From assembly GCA_030523645.1 (NCBI GenBank), contig JAUNIB010000001.1, positions 372,001-436,000 on the forward strand: a stretch of 64,000 bases of DNA. Reading direction: 5' to 3'. Source of the DNA: Selenomonadaceae bacterium. Its GTDB lineage: Bacteria > Bacillota > Negativicutes > Selenomonadales > Selenomonadaceae. This document shows positions 53,890 to 62,619 of this stretch, piece by piece (position 1 is the first letter of the stretch; each line of letters opens with the position of its first letter). The translations under genes and the position numbers were made by a program. The notes below the pieces were generated by a model that was not told the DNA's origin, searched no databases, and worked only from the letters and a program-made list of their open reading frames with translations.

Positions 53890-55536
53890 TTACTTTATAA
53901 TCGTGATACGGCCCTGAGGCTGAGCGTATTCTTCACCGATTACGCCGCCGAGCTCGCTCTTGATGAAGTTGATGGTACCGTCAATGTCAGTGCAGCCAAA
54001 GTAGAATACACCGGGGCATTCCAGCGGAGCAATAGAGGTAACATCATCCGGAGCGGTAAGACCGCCGTAGGCATCACCGCCGCAGGCTATGAAGCTGGCA
54101 ACGACGATATGATATACCTTATCAAGTTCCACCGGCTGACCATTAATCTTTACATCTTTTATACGGTTGCCGATTTTCTCCGGAGCATAATAGTCGGAGC
54201 GGGGATAACGATTGCCCGGGACAAACTTCTTCGTGGTATCAATGGTGTAGCTGATGCCGGCTACCTGCGGGAAAGCACCCATTGCATCGGGAGTTGCACA
54301 GCTGGCAGACTCGAGAATTTCATAGAGCTTTGCTCCGGTTATGGGAACTACAGACAGCTCATTGTCATAGGGGATAGCCCGGCGAATGTCAGCTTCGAGG
54401 ACAGTACCTGCATTTACAGAGGCACGGATGCTGCCGCCATTAACGATAGCACCGTCAATTTGATTGTCCTTGTAGAGCTGACGAGCCTGCCAGAGGTAGG
54501 CATCTGCGAAAAAGTCACCGCTGTTCATTTCCTGAGTGCGGACACCGGGGAAACGGGTACCGTCGAGGGTTACTTTGGAAACGCCGATTTTGGAAGCCAT
54601 CTGCCGGTCAACAGCCTTTTGGGCATCAGCGACCAGCTTGGCGACCTGCTTGTCATCATCCTTCGGATCGAGGGCACCGTAGGGGACAATGGTGGACTGC
54701 CACTCGGCATTGAAATAGCGGACGATACCGATATTCTGAGTGTAGCAGCCGGTTTCCGCCTGTACTTCGCCGTCCACTCTATTGATCTTTATCTGGTGGT
54801 CATGACCGTCGATGATAATGTCAACAGAGGGAGAATTGCGGAGGACATCCTCGGAATTGTTGCCGGCGCTGGCCATCTCGGAGCCAAGGTGAGTAAGAGC
54901 GATGACAACATCAGCGCCCTGAGCCTTCAGCTTGCGAGCCTCGTTCTCGGCGCAGGCATACAGCTCCTCCAATTCTAGGAACTTCAGCCCCCGGACATTT
55001 TTCGGATGGGAGCCGGTCTTGGTGGTAGGAGTGGTAAGACCGATAACGCCAATCTTCACGCCGCCTTTATTAAAGATGGCGGAAGGAGCCGGAGCGAGAG
55101 GCTTGCCGGTGGCTTCAACGATTACATTGGCACAGAGATACTTGTAATTGGCCTCGGATACCCGCTGGAGCAGTACATCCTGACCGTAGTCAAATTCGTG
55201 GTTGCCGAAGGTGGCAGCGTCATAGCCTACCGCATTCATGAACTGAATGGCGGTGGCACCCTTGGAGAGGTTTACAAGATTGTTATCCTGAATGGCATCG
55301 CCTGCATCAAGAAGCAGGACATTGAAACCCATCTGTTCATATCGTTTCTTCAGACCGGCTACAGCAGCCATACCGTTAACGCCTTTGGAAGCATCCCGCA
55401 GATGATAGCCGTGGGTGTCGTTGGTGTGAAGAATGATGAGCTTGGACAGGGCCGCACTGTCAGCAGCAAAAGCCGAGGCAGCGAAGCTGAGAAGGAAAAC
55501 TAAGGTGAGAAAAAGACGATAGCTTTTCTTTAGCAT
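53890..55536 (-). CDS. Exported 5'-nucleotidase/metallophosphatase, UshA type
   Basis: A 548-aa protein with signal peptide (LFLTLVFLLSFAASAFA). The metallophosphoesterase motifs are LIILHTNDTHGYHL, LLLDAGDAIQDN, TFGNHEFDYGQDVL and a later IIIDGHDHQIK. The C-terminal substrate domain has NGGSIRASVNAGTVLEADIR and AIPYDNELSVVPITG. It would dephosphorylate nucleotides in the periplasm. It lies upstream of the nucleoside hydrolase on the same strand, separated by about 200 bp that hold a hairpin and a repeat. Confidence 0.93.
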   Translation of the reverse strand: MLKKSYRLFLTLVFLLSFAASAFAADSAALSKLIILHTNDTHGYHLRDASKGVNGMAAVAGLKKRYEQMGFNVLLLDAGDAIQDNNLVNLSKGATAIQFMNAVGYDAATFGNHEFDYGQDVLLQRVSEANYKYLCANVIVEATGKPLAPAPSAIFNKGGVKIGVIGLTTPTTKTGSHPKNVRGLKFLELEELYACAENEARKLKAQGADVVIALTHLGSEMASAGNNSEDVLRNSPSVDIIIDGHDHQIKINRVDGEVQAETGCYTQNIGIVRYFNAEWQSTIVPYGALDPKDDDKQVAKLVADAQKAVDRQMASKIGVSKVTLDGTRFPGVRTQEMNSGDFFADAYLWQARQLYKDNQIDGAIVNGGSIRASVNAGTVLEADIRRAIPYDNELSVVPITGAKLYEILESASCATPDAMGAFPQVAGISYTIDTTKKFVPGNRYPRSDYYAPEKIGNRIKDVKINGQPVELDKVYHIVVASFIACGGDAYGGLTAPDDVTSIAPLECPGVFYFGCTDIDGTINFIKSELGGVIGEEYAQPQGRITIIK

Positions 55537-55557
55537 AATATATTCACCTCGCTGAAT

Positions 55558-56484
55558 TTAGTAGCTGCCGCCGCCACCGCCGTGGTCATCGTCGGAGGAA
55601 CTGAAGGACATTCCGCCGTCGCTGTCATCGCTGGACTTGGAACGGGGAACAACAGTAACGGTCTGGTAGAGGTAGCTGTCATTGGAAGCATAGAGATTGA
55701 AGGAGCTCTTATCGAGGTAATGGCTGGCTCCGGAAGCAGCGGCTACATTGCTCATAGCGGCAACTCTGGAGGAGCGGCGGGTGGAGGCGTACATATAGCC
55801 GATGATGAGAGCCAGGACAGCAATGATAATCTTTTCGATGGTGGTATCTACTACATCCATAGCATCGCCGGTACGATTGTAGAAGGCGGCCAGCTCACTG
55901 GCTTTTTCACCAAAGATCGAGTAAGCTTTTACAAGGTCATTGCTCTTGAGATTGGGGATAATTTCTGTACTGATATACTCTACATGTTCCTTGTTAGCTT
56001 TGTTGTCTTTGCCAAAGGCAGGCTTCATCTTCTTGTCGGTAGCGATGTACCACTTGCGGCTTTTCACATCCTGAACAAAGACGATGGCACCGTTGCCGCC
56101 GGCCTTGGCACAATTGTCGGCGAAGCTGTTGGCATAGGCACCGATTCCTTTTTCATTGAGACCCTGATTGAGAACGGTAACGGCGATGGTGGTACCGCCC
56201 TTCTTTGAAGCCTCGGCAAGAGCAGCATCGATTTTCTGAATGTCGGCACGGCTGATAGTACCGGTCCGATCGATGATGTATTTGCCGGAATTTGTCTGCT
56301 GCTGTGCAGTCTTGCTCTGCTGTTTGGCTTGCTGCTTGGGCTGTGTTTTTTGTTGTTTTTGCTGAGTCTGCTGATTCTGAGCGGCGAAGACCATTTCCGG
56401 AGAAAGGGCAGCGGCAGAGAAAAGAGCAGAAACGGAGAAAGCAAAAGCCAAGAGGAGCGAATATAATTTATTTGTTTTCATCAT
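55558..56484 (-). CDS. TPM-domain membrane protein, YdjH/YgcG-like
   Basis: A 308-aa protein. A signal peptide is followed by a Gln-rich linker (NQQTQQKQQKTQPKQQAKQQ). The TPM domain spans about residues 70-200 (IIDRTGTISRADIQKIDAAL; GGNGAIVFVQDVKSRKWYIA). A membrane helix (IIIAVLALIIGYMYA) and a Ser/Asp then Gly-rich tail ending DDDHGGGGGSY follow. This matches B. subtilis YdjH in layout. It follows the zinc-ribbon gene by 10 bp. Confidence 0.88.
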   Translation of the reverse strand: MMKTNKLYSLLLAFAFSVSALFSAAALSPEMVFAAQNQQTQQKQQKTQPKQQAKQQSKTAQQQTNSGKYIIDRTGTISRADIQKIDAALAEASKKGGTTIAVTVLNQGLNEKGIGAYANSFADNCAKAGGNGAIVFVQDVKSRKWYIATDKKMKPAFGKDNKANKEHVEYISTEIIPNLKSNDLVKAYSIFGEKASELAAFYNRTGDAMDVVDTTIEKIIIAVLALIIGYMYASTRRSSRVAAMSNVAAASGASHYLDKSSFNLYASNDSYLYQTVTVVPRSKSSDDSDGGMSFSSSDDDHGGGGGSY

Positions 56485-56494
56485 TCATTCCTCC

Positions 56495-57613
56495 TTAAAT
56501 AAAACCAATCATCCAGGCAATAGCACCTGCAACAACACCGGAAGCGACTGTACCGATGATGAAATCCTTGCGGAAGAAGGAAGCCTTCTTATCCTCATCG
56601 GTAGGAAGGGAACCAACCATCTTGCCGGTCTGACCGTTCATCATAAAGGTGTAGGGCTTGTCCTGATAGCGGGTGGTGAGAATCCATACAGGTACCATAG
56701 CATAGGAGATGGTACCGTTTTCTTTTATGACGAAATGATTCTCTTCTTCACAGGAGTCCCAGCCGCTGGCGGTATCATTGAGCATATCACAGCAGGTATT
56801 CTCAATGCGCTCGTTGATGCGCGGCTCAACGGATTCGGCAGATACATCGTACTTATCAGCCAGATAGCCTGCCATATACTGTGAGCTGAAGGGTACCATC
56901 TCACTGTAGTCAAACGGCTCGATGCTGTCCATATATTCGTCCTGCATACGGTTGGAACCATCGGCAGGAACTCGCTCAAAGGCCATGGTAGCGGAGCGGT
57001 CGAGACGGTAGTGGCTGGTGGTGGTGATGATTTCATCGCTGGTGGTCACTACTGCGTCACTGGTGGCATTGTAGACAGCAGAAGCATTGGCAGTGGTATC
57101 AAAGAGCCAGAAGGGGACGAACATACCCTGAATGTCCTCAACGCGGTTGTTGGCTGTAAAGGCATCAGGCAGGAGGTCCTTGCCGTTGTAGAACTCTTTC
57201 AGCTTCGCGACAGCATCCTTCTTCGTGAGCTTGAAGGGGATGATAAAGTCGGGGCGGATATCACCGGCAAAGCGACCGGGGAGCATTGTCGGATTACCGC
57301 AGTAGCAGCATTCGGTTGCCATAGTGTTATCATCGGCAACAAGTTCAGCACCGCAAGAGGAGCAGGTGAATACCCGCATTGCGTCAATTTCGTCCTGACT
57401 GTACTCGCCGCTGCTGGCGCGTCTTTCCCATTTTGCATCCTCGGCTGCCTGCTGCTTGGCGGCGTCTTCTTCCTTCTTGGAAAAGAGCTGCTCGATTACA
57501 TCGGCTTCAAATTCTGTGCCGCAGTATTCGCAGGTTACTTTTCCGTTTTTCGGGGTGAAGGCAAGCGGCGCGTCACAGGAGGGGCATTTGTAGCTTACTG
57601 CTGTTGAGGCCAT
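56495..57613 (-). CDS. Zinc-ribbon membrane protein, YdjG-like
   Basis: A 372-aa protein. Two zinc ribbons open it: YKCPSCDAPLAFTPKNGKVT with CEYCG, and FTCSSCGAELV with ECCYCG. A mixed soluble domain follows (IIPFKLTKKDAVAKLKEFYN; GMFVPFWLFDTTA), and a C-terminal membrane helix (IIGTVASGVVAGAIAWMIGF). This is the layout of B. subtilis YdjG, which acts with YdjH and the SPFH protein YdjI at the membrane. It lies between genes for those two partners. Confidence 0.88.
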   Translation of the reverse strand: MASTAVSYKCPSCDAPLAFTPKNGKVTCEYCGTEFEADVIEQLFSKKEEDAAKQQAAEDAKWERRASSGEYSQDEIDAMRVFTCSSCGAELVADDNTMATECCYCGNPTMLPGRFAGDIRPDFIIPFKLTKKDAVAKLKEFYNGKDLLPDAFTANNRVEDIQGMFVPFWLFDTTANASAVYNATSDAVVTTSDEIITTTSHYRLDRSATMAFERVPADGSNRMQDEYMDSIEPFDYSEMVPFSSQYMAGYLADKYDVSAESVEPRINERIENTCCDMLNDTASGWDSCEEENHFVIKENGTISYAMVPVWILTTRYQDKPYTFMMNGQTGKMVGSLPTDEDKKASFFRKDFIIGTVASGVVAGAIAWMIGFI

Positions 57614-57697
57614 AGATTCATCTCCTAAAAATCATAATAAAAAATCTGGAGGAGGGCAGAAGCCCGCCCCCAGATTTTAAGGAACTAATTAGTATAC

Positions 57698-59107
57698 TTA
57701 TTTTACCTGGTCGTTCTCATCGAATTTATCACCGCACTGGGGGCAGAACTTGGGCGGATTCTTGGGATCCTCCGGCTGCCAGCCGCACTTGTCACAGCGA
57801 TAGAGAGGAGCTTCGGCCGGTTTCGGGCTGCCGCAGTTGGGGCAGAATTTACCCTGGTTTACCTGACCGCAGGTGCAGGTCCAGCCTTGGGGCTGGGGAG
57901 CCGGCTTCGGGGTTCCGCAGTTGACGCAGAACTTACCCTGATTTGTCTGACCGCAGGAGCAGGTCCAGGCGTCGCCTGCCGGAGCGGCGGGAGCTGCAGG
58001 AGCTGCAGGAGCCGGCTGAGGAGCCTGCTGCTGCGGCATCATTTGCTGGTTCATCATCTGCTGCTGCTGAGCCATGCCGAAGAGTGCAGAGGCATTATTC
58101 ATGCCGTTGGCAGCGGCCATGTTCATGCCCATGAAGCCCATCATGGGACCCATGCCGCCGGACTCGTTAGCGGCAGCGGTATTCATTGCCTTGACGGTGC
58201 CGCCTGCGAAGTGAGCTGCAGCCAGGCTGGGATCCTTCAGACCGTAGTTGAGCTGACGCTCGTTGAGATCCTTAATGAGCGGAGCGTATTCATCGGTAAC
58301 CTTGACGCTGCTGACATTGAATTCAACGATTTCAATGCCGCGCATGTCGCGCCAGTCTCTGCTGAGGACATCGTTAAGAGCTTCACGGACTTCTCTTGTA
58401 TGAGCCGGAATCTGGCTGTAGCGGATATCCTGTGCAGAAACCTGAGCAAAGGCATCCTGCAGAGAGGAAAGAACGCTGGACTTCAGCTGGCTGTCAATAT
58501 TATCGCGAGTGTACTCATCGGTTACATTGGCTGCAATGTTGTTATAGAAGAGAATGGGGTTAGTGATACGGTAGCTGTATTCGCCGAAGCAGCGAAGCTC
58601 GATGTCCAGATCAACATCCAGCTTCTTGTCGCAGATGTGGAAGGGGATACCGGAGGGGGTGCCATACTTGTTGCCCATTATCTCCTTGGTATTGATATAG
58701 TAGACACGCTGATCCTTGCCGGGGTCACCGCCGAAGGTGAAGCGCTTGCCCATCTGCTTGAAGACGGCAACGACATTTTCCTTCAGGTCGCCGAGACCCT
58801 GACTGTTCATGATAGACGGCTCCGTGGAGGCGTCATAGGTGTAGCGGCCTTCCTCGGCGCATACATCGACGACCTTGCCGTCCTCGACGATTATCATGCA
58901 CTGGCCGGCATTGACAGCGATGCCGCTGCCGCTGGAAATGATATTGTCTTCGGCAGAGGTATTGGAGCTGCGGCCCATGGAGGAGACGCGCTTCTTACCT
59001 TTGGTAATGAGGACATCGGCAGGTATAGAGTCGCAGTAGATAAACTCTTTCCACTGGTCGGCCATTACGCCGCCGAATGCGCCTTTTGCTGCTTGAATGA
59101 GACCCAT
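57698..59107 (-). CDS. SPFH-domain protein with zinc ribbons, YdjI-like
   Basis: A 469-aa protein. Residues 1-300 are the SPFH/'virion core' domain (MGLIQAAKGAFGGVMADQWK; IPFHICDKKLDVDLDIELRC; DMRGIEIVEFNVSSVKVTDE). A Met/Gln/Pro/Ala-rich linker follows (QQMMNQQMMPQQQAPQPAPA). The C-terminus has three CxC/CxxC zinc ribbons (WTCSCGQTNQGKFCVNCG twice in near-copy, then YRCDKCGWQPEDPKNPPKFC). B. subtilis YdjI has the same core and links PspA to the membrane. No pspA is adjacent here. It is first of a three-gene minus-strand operon. Confidence 0.9.
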   Translation of the reverse strand: MGLIQAAKGAFGGVMADQWKEFIYCDSIPADVLITKGKKRVSSMGRSSNTSAEDNIISSGSGIAVNAGQCMIIVEDGKVVDVCAEEGRYTYDASTEPSIMNSQGLGDLKENVVAVFKQMGKRFTFGGDPGKDQRVYYINTKEIMGNKYGTPSGIPFHICDKKLDVDLDIELRCFGEYSYRITNPILFYNNIAANVTDEYTRDNIDSQLKSSVLSSLQDAFAQVSAQDIRYSQIPAHTREVREALNDVLSRDWRDMRGIEIVEFNVSSVKVTDEYAPLIKDLNERQLNYGLKDPSLAAAHFAGGTVKAMNTAAANESGGMGPMMGFMGMNMAAANGMNNASALFGMAQQQQMMNQQMMPQQQAPQPAPAAPAAPAAPAGDAWTCSCGQTNQGKFCVNCGTPKPAPQPQGWTCTCGQVNQGKFCPNCGSPKPAEAPLYRCDKCGWQPEDPKNPPKFCPQCGDKFDENDQVK

Positions 59108-59156
59108 TTTGATTTCCTCCTTTTATAGAAAGAAAAGATAAATAACCTATAGGACA

Positions 59157-59187
59157 ATTATAAAGGATAAAAAGTCAAAAAGTAAAG
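59157..59187 (-). promoter_or_regulatory. SPFH operon promoter with CtsR-like box
   Basis: Minus strand: -35 TTTACT (59181-59186), 18-bp spacer, perfect -10 TATAAT (59157-59162). AGTCAAA-A-AGTAAAG (59173-59187, plus strand) overlaps the -35 and has the same 8-bp heptad period as the ctsR and clpB sites; the second heptad is imperfect. Confidence 0.6.
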
Positions 59188-59317
59188 ATTCTTTGAAAAT
59201 TTAACCTAATTCTAATTGTTGCTATACAGGGAACTGCTGATTGCAATGCTGGAAGCAAAGTAACCAATCCTAATTATAGCTGTATAGTTATTAATTTACA
59301 ATAGTTAGCTGTTAATT

Positions 59318-60028
59318 TCAAATATCCCAGGTGACAAAATTGGATTTTGGGGTACATTTATCTATGTCCTGTAGGACGAAAGCCATGTTACCGTGGGTGG
59401 CACTGAAGGCTTCATCAAGCTTGGCCCGATAGGAATCGGGAATCTCCATGAATTTGAGAGCCATGTGCATGTAGTCCTTGACGATGAGGGGAGCATCACC
59501 ACGCTTGGCAGCAAGCTGAGCCTTGAACCTGTAGCCGAAATACATATAGCTGTTCTTTATGTCGGTGATGTCTTCGTAGGCTGCGATGCGTTCATCACAT
59601 TCTGCTTCGGCCTCCTCCTCCTGCCCAATGTCGGTGAGCAGATTCCAGCGGTCGGCCCACAGCTCGCCGCGAAGGATAAATTTATAAAGGAAGTCTGTAC
59701 CTTCAGCCAGCTCGATAGCCCGGTTTATGAAGTGAAGGGCTGTCTTGTAATCCTTCTTATCCCGAAGAAGCTCGGCTAGCCGCTGCAGACCTGCGGCCTT
59801 TTCCTCCACCTCCTCGCTGTCCTCGTCGTCCACGGAAGCGGACTCAATGGACTTGAACAGCTCAATGGCTTCCTCTGTATGCCCCGGTACAGAAGGCAGG
59901 GAGAGGAACTGAGCCAGACGGCAGCGGGAGCGCCAGTCCTCCGCGCCGCCGGAGAAAATTGACAGGGGCGGGGGATTGGTGGAGGCCGCGGCAATGTTTA
60001 CGAGCTTCTTGAACTCTATCTCAGTCAT
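59318..60028 (-). CDS. Soluble TPR-like protein of unknown function
   Basis: A 236-aa protein made of helix pairs, with one clear TPR unit (AAGLQRLAELLRDKKDYKTA followed by LHFINRAIEL) and others less clear. Acidic stretches (SVDDEDSEEVEEKAAG; DIGQEEEAEAECDERIAAYE). No signal or membrane segment. The ATG at 60028 with CGAGG upstream is preferred over one 18 bases before it. No family recognised; TPR proteins usually mediate protein contacts. Confidence 0.8.
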   Translation of the reverse strand: MTEIEFKKLVNIAAASTNPPPLSIFSGGAEDWRSRCRLAQFLSLPSVPGHTEEAIELFKSIESASVDDEDSEEVEEKAAGLQRLAELLRDKKDYKTALHFINRAIELAEGTDFLYKFILRGELWADRWNLLTDIGQEEEAEAECDERIAAYEDITDIKNSYMYFGYRFKAQLAAKRGDAPLIVKDYMHMALKFMEIPDSYRAKLDEAFSATHGNMAFVLQDIDKCTPKSNFVTWDI

Positions 60029-60207
60029 TGTTAAACCTCGTTTCATACAAGTAATTTATGGTTAAATTATATCAAAAAAATTTCCTGTTCGCTATTGAAA
60101 TTTTGACTCTGTTGCGGTATCATAACTCAAATATACACAGAGGGAATTATGCAGTTGTCCCTTTATGAAGAGAACGAGATTATAATTAGAGAAAAGAGGG
60201 ATTTTTG

Positions 60208-61710
60208 GTGGCTTTCTACTATTCTGAGCCTTCGCACACTTTTGGTGAATATTTGCTTGTCCCGGGTTACTCTTCTGATCAGTGCATTCCTACGAATGTA
60301 TCTCTCAAGACTCCCCTTTGCCGCTACAAGCGCGGTGAAGAGCCGAGACTTTCTATGAATATCCCGATGATGTCCGCTATCATGCAGGCCGTATCTGATG
60401 ATAAGCTGGCTGTTGCTCTCGCTCGCGAGGGCGGTATTTCCTTCCTCTACGGCTCTCAGACCGCTGAGGATCAGGCTGCTATGGTTCGCCGGGTCAAGAG
60501 CTACAAGGCCGGCTTCGTAAGCAGCGATGCAAACCTTACCGTAGATATGACTCTCGCTCAGGTTCTTGAGATGAAGGAGAAGACCGGTCATTCCACTATG
60601 GCTGTTACCGAAGACGGTACCGCCAACGGCAAGCTCCTCGGTGTTGTTACCAGCCGTGACTATCGCGTCACCCGTATGTCTCCTAACACTCCGGTCAAGG
60701 AGTTCATGACTCCCTTTGAGCGTCTCGTATATGCTGATGAGAACACTACTCTCGGTGAAGCAAACGATCTCATCTGGGACAACAAGCTGGATATGATTCC
60801 TATCATTGATAAGAATCAGTGCCTGAAATACATGGTATTCCGCAAGGACTATACCACCAAGAAAGAAAACGCTATGGAGCTTACCGACAGCAGCAAGCGC
60901 TACTGCGTAGGTGCCGGTATCAATACCCGCGACTATGCTGAGCGTGTACCGAAGCTGCTGGATGCCGGTGTAGATGCTCTCTGCATCGATTCCTCCGAAG
61001 GCTTCTCCGAGTGGCAGCGAATCACCCTGAAATATATCCATGAGAATTTCGGCAATGATGTAATCGTCGGTGCCGGTAATGTTGTAGATAAGGAAGGCTT
61101 CCGCTTCCTGGCTGAGGCCGGCGCAGACTTCATCAAGGTCGGTATCGGCGGCGGCTCCATCTGCATCACCCGTGAGACCAAGGGTATCGGTCGCGGTCAG
61201 GCAACCAGCGTAATCGAGGTTGCTCAGGCTCGCGACGAGTATTTCAAGGAAACCGGTATCTATGTACCTATCGTTTCCGACGGCGGTATCGTCCATGACT
61301 ATCACATCACTCTGGCTCTCGCCATGGGTGCTGACTCCATGATGCTTGGCCGCTACTTCTCCCGCTTCGATGAGTCTCCTTCCGATAAGGTAAAGATTAA
61401 CGGTACCTTCTACAAGGAGTACTGGGGTGAAGGCTCCAACCGTGCCCGCAACTGGCAGCGCTATGATCTGGGCGGCGCTCAGAAGCTCTCCTTTGAGGAA
61501 GGTGTAGATTCCTATGTTCCTTACGCCGGCCCGCTGAAGGACAATGTTGCTATCACTCTGGCTAAGGTTCGTTCCACTATGTGCAACTGCGGTGCTCTGA
61601 ATATCAAGGAGCTGCAGGAGAAAGCAAAGCTCACTCTCGTATCTTCTGTATCCATCGTCGAAGGCGGCAGCCACGATGTTATTCTTCGTGACAAGTTCAC
61701 CGGTCGCTGA
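60208..61710 (+). CDS. guaB: IMP dehydrogenase
   Basis: Catalyses the NAD-linked step from IMP to XMP in GTP synthesis. The 500-aa protein has a (beta/alpha)8 barrel interrupted by two CBS domains (about residues 95-220). The catalytic loop is [20 protein letters not shown] with the active-site Cys; it differs from the common GxGSICTTR. The segments [20 protein letters not shown] and [20 protein letters not shown] are intact. The GTG at 60208 is 7 nt from AGAGGG; a TTG one codon earlier is also possible. Monocistronic. Confidence 0.93.
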   Translation: MAFYYSEPSHTFGEYLLVPGYSSDQCIPTNVSLKTPLCRYKRGEEPRLSMNIPMMSAIMQAVSDDKLAVALAREGGISFLYGSQTAEDQAAMVRRVKSYKAGFVSSDANLTVDMTLAQVLEMKEKTGHSTMAVTEDGTANGKLLGVVTSRDYRVTRMSPNTPVKEFMTPFERLVYADENTTLGEANDLIWDNKLDMIPIIDKNQCLKYMVFRKDYTTKKENAMELTDSSKRYCVGAGINTRDYAERVPKLLDAGVDALCIDSSEGFSEWQRITLKYIHENFGNDVIVGAGNVVDKEGFRFLAEAGADFIKVGIGGGSICITRETKGIGRGQATSVIEVAQARDEYFKETGIYVPIVSDGGIVHDYHITLALAMGADSMMLGRYFSRFDESPSDKVKINGTFYKEYWGEGSNRARNWQRYDLGGAQKLSFEEGVDSYVPYAGPLKDNVAITLAKVRSTMCNCGALNIKELQEKAKLTLVSSVSIVEGGSHDVILRDKFTGR

Positions 61711-61728
61711 TTAAATAGGACATAAAGC

Positions 61729-61759
61729 AACCGCGGCAGCTAAGGCTGCCGCGGTTTTT
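61729..61759 (+). terminator. Terminator after guaB
   Basis: A perfect 12-bp stem AACCGCGGCAGC/GCTGCCGCGGTT with loop TAAG and T5; the convergent gene 61783 could also use it. Confidence 0.95.
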
Positions 61760-61782
61760 GCGTTCTGTATAAAGAGTTTGTT

Positions 61783-62601
61783 TTAACTGTTTTCAAGTAT
61801 TGATTTCTTCAGCTTTTCACTGAGGGCAGCGATATTGTCAGGGACTATTCTCAGGTCATAGCCTACGAAAAGTGGGCTGGTAGGGTGACGGGGCATAATC
61901 CTGACCGCCAGTTGATTGCTTTTTTTCAAATAGTAGAAAAACAGGTTGTAGCTAGGGTTTTCCCGCCAGTCTATATTCAGCAGGAGGCGAACTACATGCT
62001 GAATAAGGTCGGCAAGGGTATCAACTGTCTGTTCACTCAGCGGGTAAGTATCCGAGGTGATGGTGAACTCACCGAAACCGAGGCGGGGAAAGGCTGAAGC
62101 CGTCAGCTGAAGCCCGTCCTTTGTGACGATGGGATTATCCGCGGGGAGAAAATTTTCCGCCTCGTAGAGAGTCTCCGGCTCAATATCGTAGAAGCCGATA
62201 ATCTGCATGTGAGGGTGTCTGATAGTTCCCCCGGAGAGGGGCCCGTGATTCTTGAAAAAAATTACCGATTTGTAGTCCGGGTTATTCAGCATCCGATGGA
62301 AATGACGGAGTGCCAGACGGAAAAGACGATGAAGCTTTTCCGGACTGTACTGTTCGATGCCGTCATCACAGCGGCTGCTCTCTACCAGGACGAACTGTTC
62401 CGCATCGGTGAGAACATTGTATTTGTTTTTTAGAAATATGATGTCTCCGTCAGTCTCTATAATGTCCGTCAGCGATTCAGGATGACAAAAGGGACACTCA
62501 CTGCGGCCGGTGACAAGGGTCTCCGGTTTGTTTTTTCCGATGGCGGTGGAGAAGCGGACTGCCTTCGGAGAAGTCAGAGCTGATTTAGACGGTGTATTCA
62601 T
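61783..62601 (-). CDS. GalT-like HIT-superfamily protein (DUF4931-like)
   Basis: A 272-aa protein. ECPFCHPE near residue 37 is a possible metal site, and NHGPLSGGTIRHPHMQIIGF has the HPHxQ active-site pattern of galactose-1-phosphate uridylyltransferases. Sequence otherwise follows the short DUF4931 type rather than true GalT. It probably transfers or hydrolyses a nucleotidyl group; the substrate is not known. It lies 18 bp after the PLP-fold gene on the same strand. Confidence 0.85.
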   Translation of the reverse strand: MNTPSKSALTSPKAVRFSTAIGKNKPETLVTGRSECPFCHPESLTDIIETDGDIIFLKNKYNVLTDAEQFVLVESSRCDDGIEQYSPEKLHRLFRLALRHFHRMLNNPDYKSVIFFKNHGPLSGGTIRHPHMQIIGFYDIEPETLYEAENFLPADNPIVTKDGLQLTASAFPRLGFGEFTITSDTYPLSEQTVDTLADLIQHVVRLLLNIDWRENPSYNLFFYYLKKSNQLAVRIMPRHPTSPLFVGYDLRIVPDNIAALSEKLKKSILENS

Positions 62602-62619
62602 CACAAGATTTCCTTTGAG

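Noticed and set aside
53611-54978. A 455-codon plus-strand frame over the 5'-nucleotidase
   Set aside because: Antisense to a gene with complete catalytic motifs and a signal peptide; no family features of its own.
60149-60358. Possible leader peptide before guaB
   Set aside because: Only the first 20 codons are outside guaB and the rest is out of frame with it; no attenuator hairpin follows.
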